This document shows positions 1-6,593 of a stretch of 16,353 nt of DNA, one piece after another. A model generated the notes under the pieces. The model was not told the origin of the DNA and did not search any database. It was given only the letters and a program-made list of their open reading frames with translations. Source of the stretch: JALENY01 sp036310185 (lineage in GTDB: Bacteria > Bacillota > Clostridia > Lachnospirales > Lachnospiraceae); the NCBI GenBank assembly GCA_036310185.1, contig JAXJSH010000082.1:1-16353 (forward strand), written 5' to 3'. The number at the start of each line of letters is the position of its first letter. Within the stretch, counting starts at the first letter, position 1. Made by a program: the position numbers and the translations under genes.

Positions 1-163
1 AATCAGATTGAAATAACAGAGTAGCAGAAAATGGCGTTGAAACCGGTTTTAAACTATTTTTCAAGAGGGATAATATCTTTTTTCAAAAACGATGGGTTAT
101 CTTTATCGGAAATAAGAAAATAAGCAGAAGATTTTAAAGGTATGCATGAAAAGGGGGTTGTTT

Positions 164-544
164 ATGATGGGTTTTGGTTTGTTTTCGGTTATGTTTGTAA
201 TTGTATTTATATTGATTGTTGGTATGATTATAGTCAATCTGATCAGAGAAATCGGACAATGGAATCAAAATAATAATTCTCCAAGACTTACTGTGACAGC
301 CGCTGTGGTTTCAAAGCGAATGGATGTGTCTCATTATAATCATGCGAATGCAGGGGACGTATCAGGCGGGCATGGTTATCATACGACCACGTCTACCTCA
401 TATTATGTAACTTTTCAGGTGGACAGCGGTGACCGCATGGAATTTCATGTAAATGGCTACGAATACGGCATGCTTGTGGAAGGAGATTATGGAAATCTTT
501 CTTTTCAGGGGACGAGATACCTGGGATTTGAACGGGTGAGATGA
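164..544 (+). CDS. DUF2500-type membrane-anchored protein
   Basis: Small protein of unknown function, about 126 residues from the start chosen here. One hydrophobic segment covers roughly residues 3-29 (rich in F, V, I, L). A short polar linker follows, then a soluble C-terminal domain containing LTVTAAVVSKRMDV, a YYVTFQV strand, EFHVNGYEYGML and a closing GTRYLGFER. This pattern of a single N-terminal anchor plus a small beta-rich domain matches my memory of the DUF2500 family; no reaction is known to me. The frame is open from an ATG at 146, but that codon has no good ribosome binding site. The ATG at 164 sits 6 nt after AAGGGGG (151-157), so 164 is preferred. The domain probably lies outside the membrane, though the topology is inferred. 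It stands alone, before a repeat-like element and a broken gene. Confidence 0.7.
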   Translation: MMGFGLFSVMFVIVFILIVGMIIVNLIREIGQWNQNNNSPRLTVTAAVVSKRMDVSHYNHANAGDVSGGHGYHTTTSTSYYVTFQVDSGDRMEFHVNGYEYGMLVEGDYGNLSFQGTRYLGFERVR

Positions 545-603
545 ATTGCGGGGCGGCTGCTGTTATAGATTAATTAGTTTTAAATTAATTTATGATTATA
601 TAT

Positions 604-744
604 ATTGCATTTTTCCAGATATTGTGGTAGTATAGCAACACAATATCTGGAAATCTTAATCTAATCAGGCGTATCTGCCAAATTTCCAATTGTAAAAATG
701 AAATAGCAGGCAAAATCTTATTGATTTATATTGAAAAATGCAAT
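604..744. repeat. 141-bp element with inverted ends and an internal perfect hairpin
   Basis: The 12-mer ATTGCATTTTTC at 604-615 is repeated exactly in inverted form as GAAAAATGCAAT at 733-744. Overlapping the left end is a perfect 14-bp inverted repeat: TTCCAGATATTGTG at 613-626 and CACAATATCTGGAA at 639-652, with a 12-nt loop. The hairpin is not followed by a T-run on either strand, so it is not a normal intrinsic terminator. The interior has no convincing ORF and is AT-rich. The arrangement resembles a small non-autonomous mobile element or repeat, but no target-site duplication is obvious, so this is a description of symmetry, not proof of mobility. Confidence 0.45.
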
Positions 745-759
745 GAAACAGTTTATGAT
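731..759 (+). promoter_or_regulatory. sigma-A type promoter of the Rpn-like pseudogene
   Basis: TTGAAA at 731-736 and TATGAT at 754-759 are separated by 17 nt, giving a predicted start near 766 and a leader of about 48 nt before the ATG at 814. Most of the -35 box lies inside the right inverted end of the 604-744 element, so that element appears to supply half of the promoter. Confidence 0.55.
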
Positions 760-813
760 TACAATGCATAGATGAATATAAGAGCTGCGTCTGCAAGAAA
801 GGAAGAGAATGTT

Positions 814-1595
814 ATGAAAAAAGACGTAACTCAAAAACATTATATGAAAGATGCAGGGCGGGTTGCCGATCTCTTAAATGTACAGTATTTTAACGGAGAT
901 ACCGTTATACAGCCAGAAGATGTCAGAACCATGGATAATAATAGTATATTTTTCAAAAGTGGAAAAGAGCAGTCCCAATTAATTGGGCGGGAATATGACA
1001 GGACCGATTAAAGCCGACACTTATACTGGTGGTCTATTTTGGTGATAAGGAGTGGTGCGGAGCCAGAACTTTGCATGAACTGCTTGACTGGTCGGACATA
1101 CCGGGAGAGTGGAAAGCAATGTTTGCAGATTATCAGATGCATTTGCTGGAAGTTAAGAAAATAGAAAATCTGGAAAAATATCATTCTGATCTGAAATTAC
1201 TGTTTGGCGTTTTGAAATACCGGGAAGATAAAGAAAAAATGACGGACTTTATCAGTGAGAATGAAGCGGCATTCAAAGATGTGTCGGCAGATCTGGCAAG
1301 CGTCATTTATGAATATAGTCATTCGCAGGAAATTTTTAAAATAATAGAAGAAAAAAGAGATAAGACTGGAAGGAGGACAGTAAATATGTGTAAAGCGTTT
1401 TTGGAAATGATTGAAGATGGAAGAAAAGCGGGCAGAGAAGAAGGCAGAAGGGAAGGCATGGAATTGTATGGAAAACAATTTGGTGAACTTGTGCTTTATC
1501 TGTTATCGGAAGATCGTACGGAGGAATTGAAGAAAGCAAGTAAAGATTCCATATACCGGCAGCAGCTTATGGACGAGTACGGAATTCCAGGATGA
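814..1595 (+). pseudogene. Rpn-family recombination-promoting nuclease (PD-(D/E)XK), internally deleted and frameshifted
   Basis: Two pieces of one protein lie in different frames. The N-terminal piece (814-1011) starts with an ATG 8-9 nt after AGGAAG and carries QKHYMKDAGRVADLLN, QYFNGD and PEDVRTMDNNSIF, the usual opening of Lachnospiraceae Rpn proteins. It then runs out after about 66 residues. The C-terminal piece is open from 999, reading DRLKPTLILVVYFGDKEW and then SLHELLDW-like LHELLDWSDIPGEW. It ends in the EDGRKAGREEGRREGM tail typical of the family and stops at 1595. Family members are usually near 300 residues. Here the central nuclease core, including the expected GIENQ-like catalytic strand, is missing, and the frame changes around 1003-1011. 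The gene is therefore almost certainly dead as a nuclease. The GTG at 1029 could in theory start a residual C-terminal product, but there is no good ribosome binding site. Intact Rpn proteins act in RecA-independent DNA exchange. Confidence 0.8.
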
Positions 1596-1611
1596 GATTA
1601 TAAAAACCCTC

Positions 1612-1640
1612 TTGCAATTTTTGCTGAAAAGTGATTTAAT
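1612..1640 (+). promoter_or_regulatory. rnpB promoter
   Basis: TTGCAA at 1612-1617 and TTTAAT at 1635-1640 are separated by exactly 17 nt. The predicted start, 7-8 nt downstream, falls at 1647-1648, which is where the 5' strand of the RNase P RNA P1 helix begins. The independent agreement supports both calls. Confidence 0.7.
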
Positions 1641-1647
1641 AGCAGTT

Positions 1648-1994
1648 GCAAGTAAGGTAAATGGTCGCGGCTGGCAGGCCGAAAGGTGCCAGACGAGGAA
1701 AGTCCGGGCTTCGCAGGGCAGGATGCCGGATAACGTCCGGTGGAGGCGACTCTAAGGATAGTGCAACAGAAATGAACCGCCAGCTTTGGCTGGTAAGGGT
1801 GGAAGGGCAGTGTAAGAGACTACCGCCCTGCTGGTAACAGCAGGGGCATATGTAAACCCCATCCGAAGCAAGACCGAATAAAAAACCATGCGGCGGCCCG
1901 TCGCGTTTTTAGGTAGGTCGCTGGAGGCTGTCGGCGACGACAGTCCTAGATAGATGACCATTCACGACATAACCCGGCTTATCGCTTTGCTTGC
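1648..1994 (+). ncRNA. rnpB: RNase P RNA (bacterial type A)
   Basis: Catalytic RNA of ribonuclease P, which matures the 5' ends of tRNAs. The universally conserved block GAGGAAAGTCCGGGCT begins at 1695. The 3' conserved region AGATAGATGACC starts at 1948, and CGACATAACCCGGCTT ends at 1980. Between them are AGTGCAACAGAAA, the GGTAAGGGTGGAAGGG segment and CTGGTAACAGCAGGGGCA, all typical of type A molecules. The ends can be closed by a P1 helix: GCAAGTAA at 1648-1655 pairs with TTGCTTGC at 1987-1994 (8 pairs, one G-U). The total of about 347 nt fits the class. It has its own promoter and terminator and is not co-transcribed by necessity with its neighbours. Confidence 0.97.
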
Positions 1995-2010
1995 GCAAAA
2001 ATGATCTCAG

Positions 2011-2044
2011 AGAACCGGTACAGAAAAAGGTATCGGTTCTTTTT
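2011..2044 (+). terminator. rnpB intrinsic terminator
   Basis: AGAACCGGTAC (2011-2021) pairs with GTATCGGTTCT (2030-2040) over 11 bp with a single G-U pair and an 8-nt A-rich loop. A T-run (2041-2044) follows directly. It lies 16 nt after the end of the RNase P RNA. Confidence 0.88.
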
Positions 2045-2049
2045 GATTC

Positions 2050-2069
2050 TTGTTACGGATCCGTAACAA
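2050..2069. repeat. 20-bp perfect palindrome
   Basis: TTGTTACGGATCCGTAACAA is perfectly self-complementary with no spacer. It lies 6 nt after the rnpB terminator T-run and about 40 nt from the pyrBI terminator on the other strand. There is no T-run suited to termination on either side. A protein operator-like site or the relic of an insertion are possible; no function can be assigned. Confidence 0.6.
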
Positions 2070-2109
2070 TGCAAAAAAAATTCAAAAATCCCGGAATGTA
2101 TATATTCAT

Positions 2110-2143
2110 AAAAAATTGCATGTCCGAAAAACGAACATGCAAT
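2110..2143 (-). terminator. pyrBI intrinsic terminator
   Basis: Read on the minus strand, ATTGCATGT (2143-2135) pairs with ACATGCAAT (2123-2115) around an 11-nt loop, and a run of T (A's at 2111-2115 on plus) follows. It sits about 40 nt after the pyrI stop codon, in the right orientation to end the pyrB-pyrI transcript. Confidence 0.85.
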
Positions 2144-2184
2144 CCTTTCTAATAATTACAATATTTTATTGTCTATGATCTTGA

Positions 2185-2616
2185 TTATTTATTCCCTCTG
2201 AATTTCTGTTCGCAGTACATACAGCGGTAAATCTCTTTTTCCGGATCGGTCAGTACGAATACGTGATCCAGACCCTGTTCGATGGAAGTGATACAGCGCG
2301 GATTTTTACATTTGATCACATTTGTGACGCGCTCCGGCAGTTTCAGCACTTTCTTTTCCACGATTTTTTCGTCTTTGATGATATTGACTGTAATATTGTG
2401 ATCAATAAAACCTAAAATATCAAGATCCAGCATCTCAATCGGGCATTCCACTTTGATGATATCCTTTTTGCCCATTTTGTTGCTCTTTGCATTTTTGATG
2501 ATGGCAACGGTACAATCCAGTTTGTCCAGCTGCAGATCGTGATAGATTCTCATACTGTTGCCGGCTTTGATATGATCGAGTACAAAACCTTCTGTGATAG
2601 CTCCAACGTTTAACAT
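2185..2616 (-). CDS. pyrI: aspartate carbamoyltransferase regulatory subunit
   Basis: Regulatory chain of aspartate transcarbamoylase (ATCase); it binds nucleotide effectors (CTP/ATP in the well-studied enzyme) and holds catalytic trimers together. It is 143 residues, close to the usual 150. The N-terminal allosteric domain contains VGAITEGFVLDHI, the effector-binding opening. The C-terminal zinc domain has four cysteines in the expected spacing: C103, C108, C132 and C135 (CKNPRC and CMYC). The ATG at 2616 follows GGAGG by 8 nt, and that site overlaps the end of pyrB; only 3 nt separate the two genes, so they are translated from one mRNA. Presence of pyrI predicts a feedback-regulated dodecameric enzyme, unlike the unregulated Bacillus type. 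Confidence 0.96.
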   Translation of the reverse strand: MLNVGAITEGFVLDHIKAGNSMRIYHDLQLDKLDCTVAIIKNAKSNKMGKKDIIKVECPIEMLDLDILGFIDHNITVNIIKDEKIVEKKVLKLPERVTNVIKCKNPRCITSIEQGLDHVFVLTDPEKEIYRCMYCEQKFRGNK

Positions 2617-2619
2617 GAT

Positions 2620-3534
2620 TTATACCTCCAATTCCAGCAATGTCAGGATCAGCGCCATTCTTACATATACACCGTACTGAACCTGTTTGAAGTACACGGC
2701 TCTCGGGTCATCGTCCACTTCAACGGCGATTTCATTTACACGGGGAAGCGGATGCAGTACCAGCATTTCCGGGCCGGCCAGTTCCATTTTTGCTTTGTCC
2801 AGGATATAGAAATCCTTCATGCGAACATAATCTTCTTCGTTGAAGAAACGTTCTCTCTGAACTCGTGTCATATACAGAATATCCAGTTCCGGCAGAGCCT
2901 CTTCCAGACGTTCTACTTCTTTATAAGGAATATTGTCCTGTTTCATACCCTCGGTTATGTAGCTGGGTACGCGGAGTTCTTCCGGAGAAATCAGAACAAA
3001 GGAAATACCGGTATAACGGCTCAGGGCTTCAATCAGAGAGTGTACGGTACGACCGAATTTCAGGTCACCGCAAAGACCGATTACCAGATTGTTCAGGCGC
3101 CCTTTCAGAGAACGGATGGTCAGCAGGTCGGTCAGGGTCTGGGTCGGATGCTGATGTCCGCCATCACCGGCATTGATGACCGGGATGCTGGAAACCATGG
3201 ATGCTACCAGCGGAGCGCCTTCTTTCGGGTGGCGGATAGCAGCGATATCAGCGTAACAGGAAACCATGCGGATGGTGTCGGCAACACTTTCTCCTTTTGA
3301 CGCAGAGGAAGAAGATGCGCTGGAAAAGCCCAAAACTTTGCCACCTAAGTTCATCATAGCAGCTTCAAAACTAAGACGTGTTCTGGTGCTGGGTTCATAG
3401 AACAGGGTGGCAATACGTTTCCCATCGCAAACATGGGCATATTTATCAGGATTTTTTTCAATGTCGTTTGCTAAATCTAAAAGCTTGTCTAATTCTTCCA
3501 CGGAAAAATCCAGTGGACTCATCAAATGTCTCAT
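2620..3534 (-). CDS. pyrB: aspartate carbamoyltransferase catalytic subunit
   Basis: Catalyses carbamoyl phosphate + L-aspartate to N-carbamoyl-L-aspartate, the committed step of pyrimidine synthesis, in the cytosol. It is 304 residues, standard for the catalytic chain. Active-site motifs are intact: the carbamoyl-phosphate loop STRTR (49-53), the SASK loop (Ser/Lys near 77-80), HPTQ (129-132), TRVQRER (223-229) and HPLPR (261-265). The ATG at 3534 follows AAAGGAGG by about 7 nt. It forms an operon with pyrI downstream. Its promoter gives a leader of only about 30 nt, too short for a PyrR-type attenuator, so control is probably by another route or mainly allosteric. Confidence 0.98.
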   Translation of the reverse strand: MRHLMSPLDFSVEELDKLLDLANDIEKNPDKYAHVCDGKRIATLFYEPSTRTRLSFEAAMMNLGGKVLGFSSASSSSASKGESVADTIRMVSCYADIAAIRHPKEGAPLVASMVSSIPVINAGDGGHQHPTQTLTDLLTIRSLKGRLNNLVIGLCGDLKFGRTVHSLIEALSRYTGISFVLISPEELRVPSYITEGMKQDNIPYKEVERLEEALPELDILYMTRVQRERFFNEEDYVRMKDFYILDKAKMELAGPEMLVLHPLPRVNEIAVEVDDDPRAVYFKQVQYGVYVRMALILTLLELEV

Positions 3535-3570
3535 AGGAACCTCCTTTGTGTACGTTTTGATCTTCTAACT

Positions 3571-3599
3571 ATAATATAATAAAACCATATCAATTTCAA
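3571..3599 (-). promoter_or_regulatory. pyrB promoter
   Basis: On the minus strand TTGAAA (3599-3594) and TATTAT (3576-3571) are separated by 17 nt. The predicted start is near 3564, about 30 nt upstream of the pyrB ATG. Confidence 0.7.
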
Positions 3600-3639
3600 G
3601 CTGAAATGTCACTGCCTGCAAAATTACAGATGATCAGAT

Positions 3640-4056
3640 TTAAACATCGGAAGGCGTGTTGGCGGAAAGGACCTTTTCATAAAACAGTCCGGTTGCAAAC
3701 CATATGGGAGCGTAGTCCAGACGAATCAGCCCATTGATGTTGGAGGGGCATCCGCTGTAGTCCCATGGGCACATATCGTATTTTTTCAAAAGAAATCCGG
3801 TGCCGTATTCGGTTGCAAAGATGCCCATTGCATATATGATGCCGCGAAGAAAAAAAGGAAATTTTTTCTGCTGCAGTTTTTGAGAAATAGGGCAGATGCA
3901 GGCTGCCAGGCCGTAAATGGGAAACATCCAAAGGGAGGAGTGTCCGGTCAGATGAAAATCCTTTTCGTGCAGTGTGTGAAGTCCGGTCCAGAATATTTCA
4001 AGACACCAGCCAAGTGATCCGCATAGTAAAAAATTTCGTCGAGTATTTTGTTTCAT
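3640..4056 (-). CDS. multi-pass membrane protein, putative ABC-transporter type IV (CmpB/DUF1113) family
   Basis: A 138-residue membrane protein. It has the family signature as I know it: GSLGWCLEIFWTG near the start, LTGHSSLWMFPIYG in the middle, then LRGIIYAMGIFATEY, CPWDYS, and NGLIRLDYAPIWF towards the C terminus. About four hydrophobic segments can be placed at residues 8-25, 40-58, 68-90 and 110-127. The family name suggests a transport link, but no substrate or partner is known to me, and there is no ATPase gene beside it. The ATG at 4056 follows GGAGG by 12 nt, a rather long spacing, yet no better start is present. It is transcribed divergently from folC; no clear terminator separates it from the downstream pyrB promoter, so some read-through into pyrBI is possible. 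Confidence 0.8.
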   Translation of the reverse strand: MKQNTRRNFLLCGSLGWCLEIFWTGLHTLHEKDFHLTGHSSLWMFPIYGLAACICPISQKLQQKKFPFFLRGIIYAMGIFATEYGTGFLLKKYDMCPWDYSGCPSNINGLIRLDYAPIWFATGLFYEKVLSANTPSDV

Positions 4057-4090
4057 ATGAATATTTGTCCTCCTTTTCCCGGTTCTGTCC

Positions 4091-4119
4091 TTGTTTTATT
4101 ATTTCCGCTGTACTATAAT
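4091..4119 (+). promoter_or_regulatory. folC operon promoter
   Basis: TTGTTT at 4091-4096 and a perfect TATAAT at 4114-4119 have a 17-nt spacer; predicted start near 4126. This rules out a protein start at 4091 and supports the ATG at 4154. Confidence 0.75.
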
Positions 4120-4153
4120 AAATGCAGAAATTTGGAAGAAAATTGGAGGCAGC

Positions 4154-5452
4154 ATGAATTATAAAGAAGCCAGAGCATTTTTAGATGAGTCCAATCGATA
4201 CGGCGGGGCTCAGGGGCTGGACCGAATCAGTCATTTGCTGGATTATCTGGGACATCCGGAGCAGGATCTGTCCTTTGTACATATAGCAGGAACCAACGGA
4301 AAGGGTTCCATACTTTCCTATGTATCAACGACGCTGTCCATGGCGGGATATCGCACAGGCAGATATATTTCACCGACACTGTATTCTTATGAAGAAAGAT
4401 TTCAGATCGATGGCCAGCCGATTACAAAAGACAGATTTGTTGCGTTAATGGAGCAGATTGCGGATGTAGTGGGACAAATGGAAAAGGATGGCTATGTGCG
4501 CCCATCTGCATTTGAGCTGGAGACGGTGTTGTCATTTTTATATTTCAGGGAAGAAAAGTGTGACATTGTCGTTATGGAATGCGGTCTGGGCGGCACGGAG
4601 GATGCCACAAATGTGATTCAGAATACAGTCGCATCGGTGTTTGCATCGATCAGTATGGATCACATGGAATATCTGGGTGACACGATCGATAAAATCGCAT
4701 TTTCAAAATCCGGCATTATTAAGAAAGGTGTGCCCGTTGTGACGGGTATTCAGAGACCGGAAGCAATGGAAGTGCTGGAGCAGGTCTGCAGGAAGCAGGA
4801 AAGTGAATTGCTCACAGCGGATTATCACGGTGCACGGGTGCTTTCTTCATCCTGGCAGGAGCAGATTTTCCTGTATGAGGGGAATTTGTGGACAATTCAT
4901 ATGGCAGGTATCTATCAGATTGAAAATGCAGTGACTGCAATAGAAGTTCTGAAACTGCTTGATCGAAAAGGTTATAAGCTGACCGCAAAGCAGATGCTGG
5001 ATGGGATGGAGGCAGCCAGATGGAACGGGCGGTTTACCCTGATTTCAAAAGAACCGCTGTTTCTGGTGGATGGTGCACACAATCCGGATGCAGCGCGAAA
5101 ATTCGTTAAATCTCTGTTAAATGCATTTACAGGACGAAAAATTATTTATATTATGGGGATATTCCGTGATAAGGCTTACGAAGAGGTTGTGAGAATTACG
5201 GTTCCCTATGGTTCGGAGATTATTACCATTCAGACACCGGACAATCCCCGTGCCCTTCCCGCAGAAGAACTGGCGGAAGTGGTGCGCCATTATACCGAAC
5301 ACGTCCAGGCAGCAGAAAGCCTTGAACAGGCTGTCCAACAGGCATTTTCAAAGGCAAAAAAGGACGATGTGATCGCAGCGTTCGGGTCCCTTTCCTTTAT
5401 AGGAGAACTGACCGAAATCGTTAAGAACTATCAGGAGGAAAAGCATGATTGA
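4154..5452 (+). CDS. folC: folylpolyglutamate synthase / dihydrofolate synthase
   Basis: Adds glutamate to dihydropteroate and/or reduced folates using ATP, retaining folates in the cell. It is 432 residues, normal for FolC. The P-loop is GTNGKGS (46-52). The second Mur-ligase signature is DHMEYLGDT (169-177), followed by SKSGIIKKG, whose Lys185 is the expected carbamylated lysine. The C-terminal domain begins with DGAHNP (306-311) and closes with GSLSFIGE (411-418). The start was chosen at 4154 because GGAGG (4145-4149) precedes it and the promoter -10 box lies at 4114-4119, downstream of the earliest open start. The gene overlaps pheA by 8 nt, suggesting translational coupling. Whether the enzyme is bifunctional or only a polyglutamylase cannot be decided from the sequence. 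Confidence 0.95.
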   Translation: MNYKEARAFLDESNRYGGAQGLDRISHLLDYLGHPEQDLSFVHIAGTNGKGSILSYVSTTLSMAGYRTGRYISPTLYSYEERFQIDGQPITKDRFVALMEQIADVVGQMEKDGYVRPSAFELETVLSFLYFREEKCDIVVMECGLGGTEDATNVIQNTVASVFASISMDHMEYLGDTIDKIAFSKSGIIKKGVPVVTGIQRPEAMEVLEQVCRKQESELLTADYHGARVLSSSWQEQIFLYEGNLWTIHMAGIYQIENAVTAIEVLKLLDRKGYKLTAKQMLDGMEAARWNGRFTLISKEPLFLVDGAHNPDAARKFVKSLLNAFTGRKIIYIMGIFRDKAYEEVVRITVPYGSEIITIQTPDNPRALPAEELAEVVRHYTEHVQAAESLEQAVQQAFSKAKKDDVIAAFGSLSFIGELTEIVKNYQEEKHD

Positions 5453-6587
5453 CTTAAAGGACATCCGCGTGGAAATTGACGCGGTTGACAAACAGATTCA
5501 GGAATTGTTTGAAAAAAGGATGGAGCTGGCCAAAAGTGTGGCAGAGTATAAGATCCATACAGGAAAGCCGGTTTTTGATAAAGAAAGAGAACAGCAGAAA
5601 CTGCAGGTATTCCGTGACCGAGCCAGCAATGAATTTTATGCCCATGGCATTCAGGAACTGTTTCAGCAGATTATGGGCATGAGCAGAAAATTTCAGTATC
5701 GTCTGCTTGCAGAGCACGGTATTTTGAATCCCAGTGATTTTAAAGAAGTGGAAGCACTTCGCACCGAAGGTATGAAAGTTGTGTATCAGGGGGTGGAGGG
5801 CGCATACAGCCATGCCGCTGCCCAGACCTTTTTCGGAAAAGATGTGGATTGTTTTCATGTAAATACATGGCGTGATGCTATGGAAGCAATCAGGAATGGT
5901 GATGCGGTTTATGCGGTTCTTCCAATTGAAAATTCGACAGCGGGCAGTGTCTATGATAATTATGACCTTCTGAATGAATACGACCACCAGATTGTAGGGG
6001 AACAGCTGATTCGCTGTCAGCATGTACTGATGGGTGTTCCCGGGGCAAAAATCTGCGATATCAAAACAGTATATTCCCATCCGCAGGGATTGATGCAGTG
6101 CCGTGAATATCTGAAACAGCATGAAGAATGGAAACAGTCTCAGTATAACAATACAGCCGGGGCCGCAAAGAAAATCAGCGAGGACGGTGATCACACACAG
6201 GCAGCCATCGCAAGCCGGCATGCTGCCGAGACATATGGTCTGGATATTCTGGAAGAAGGCATTTATGACAATAGCAGCAATTCTACCAGATTTATTATCG
6301 TAGCCAAAAGAAAAGTATTTGTAAAAGGTGCGGATAAGGTCAGCATCTGTCTGGAAGTACCCCATGAAAGCGGCAGTCTGTATAATATCCTGTCCCACAT
6401 TATTTATAATGATTTGAATATGACGAAGATTGAATCCCGTCCCATTCAGGAAAAAGACTGGGAATATCGTTTCTTTATTGATTTTGAAGGAAATCTTACA
6501 GACAGTGCGGTGAAAAATGCACTGGGCGGAATCAGTCAGGAAGCGAGCTGGCTTCGTATACTGGGCAATTACAAGAGAGAAGGTTGA
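5445..6587 (+). CDS. pheA: bifunctional chorismate mutase / prephenate dehydratase (P-protein)
   Basis: Converts chorismate to prephenate and then to phenylpyruvate, the branch to phenylalanine. Three domains are visible in 380 residues. An AroQ-type chorismate mutase covers about 1-90, with conserved R8, R25, K36, R48 and E49. Prephenate dehydratase covers about 111-290, opening YQGVEGAYSHAAA and containing ENSTAGSV (162-169) and the catalytic TRF (281-283). An ACT regulatory domain covers about 298-376, with GSLYNIL (310-316) in place of the GALA motif and ESRP (330-333). Feedback inhibition by phenylalanine is therefore expected. AGGAGG lies 5-6 nt before the ATG, and the first 8 nt overlap folC. 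Linkage to folC may reflect shared use of chorismate-derived precursors, but that is inference. Confidence 0.97.
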   Translation: MIDLKDIRVEIDAVDKQIQELFEKRMELAKSVAEYKIHTGKPVFDKEREQQKLQVFRDRASNEFYAHGIQELFQQIMGMSRKFQYRLLAEHGILNPSDFKEVEALRTEGMKVVYQGVEGAYSHAAAQTFFGKDVDCFHVNTWRDAMEAIRNGDAVYAVLPIENSTAGSVYDNYDLLNEYDHQIVGEQLIRCQHVLMGVPGAKICDIKTVYSHPQGLMQCREYLKQHEEWKQSQYNNTAGAAKKISEDGDHTQAAIASRHAAETYGLDILEEGIYDNSSNSTRFIIVAKRKVFVKGADKVSICLEVPHESGSLYNILSHIIYNDLNMTKIESRPIQEKDWEYRFFIDFEGNLTDSAVKNALGGISQEASWLRILGNYKREG

Positions 6588-6593
6588 TTTGTT

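Noticed and set aside
37..52. Near-palindrome TTGAAACCGGTTTTAA upstream of the DUF2500 gene
   Set aside because: AT-rich flanks, one mismatched pair and no clear promoter nearby; chance symmetry is likely.
1029..1595. Separate functional gene starting at GTG 1029
   Set aside because: The conserved reading frame extends upstream to 999 without a start or ribosome binding site, and the content is clearly the C-terminal part of an Rpn protein.
1752..1961. 69-codon open frame inside rnpB (minus strand)
   Set aside because: It lies entirely within the RNase P RNA and has no ribosome binding site.
2752..3300. 182-codon open frame on the plus strand opposite pyrB
   Set aside because: It is antisense to intact pyrB motifs, has no ribosome binding site or promoter and no recognisable protein features.
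5454..6398. 314-codon open frame on the minus strand opposite pheA
   Set aside because: Its translation is Cys/His/Phe/Ile-rich with no family motif, it mirrors the conserved pheA frame, and it lacks a ribosome binding site.
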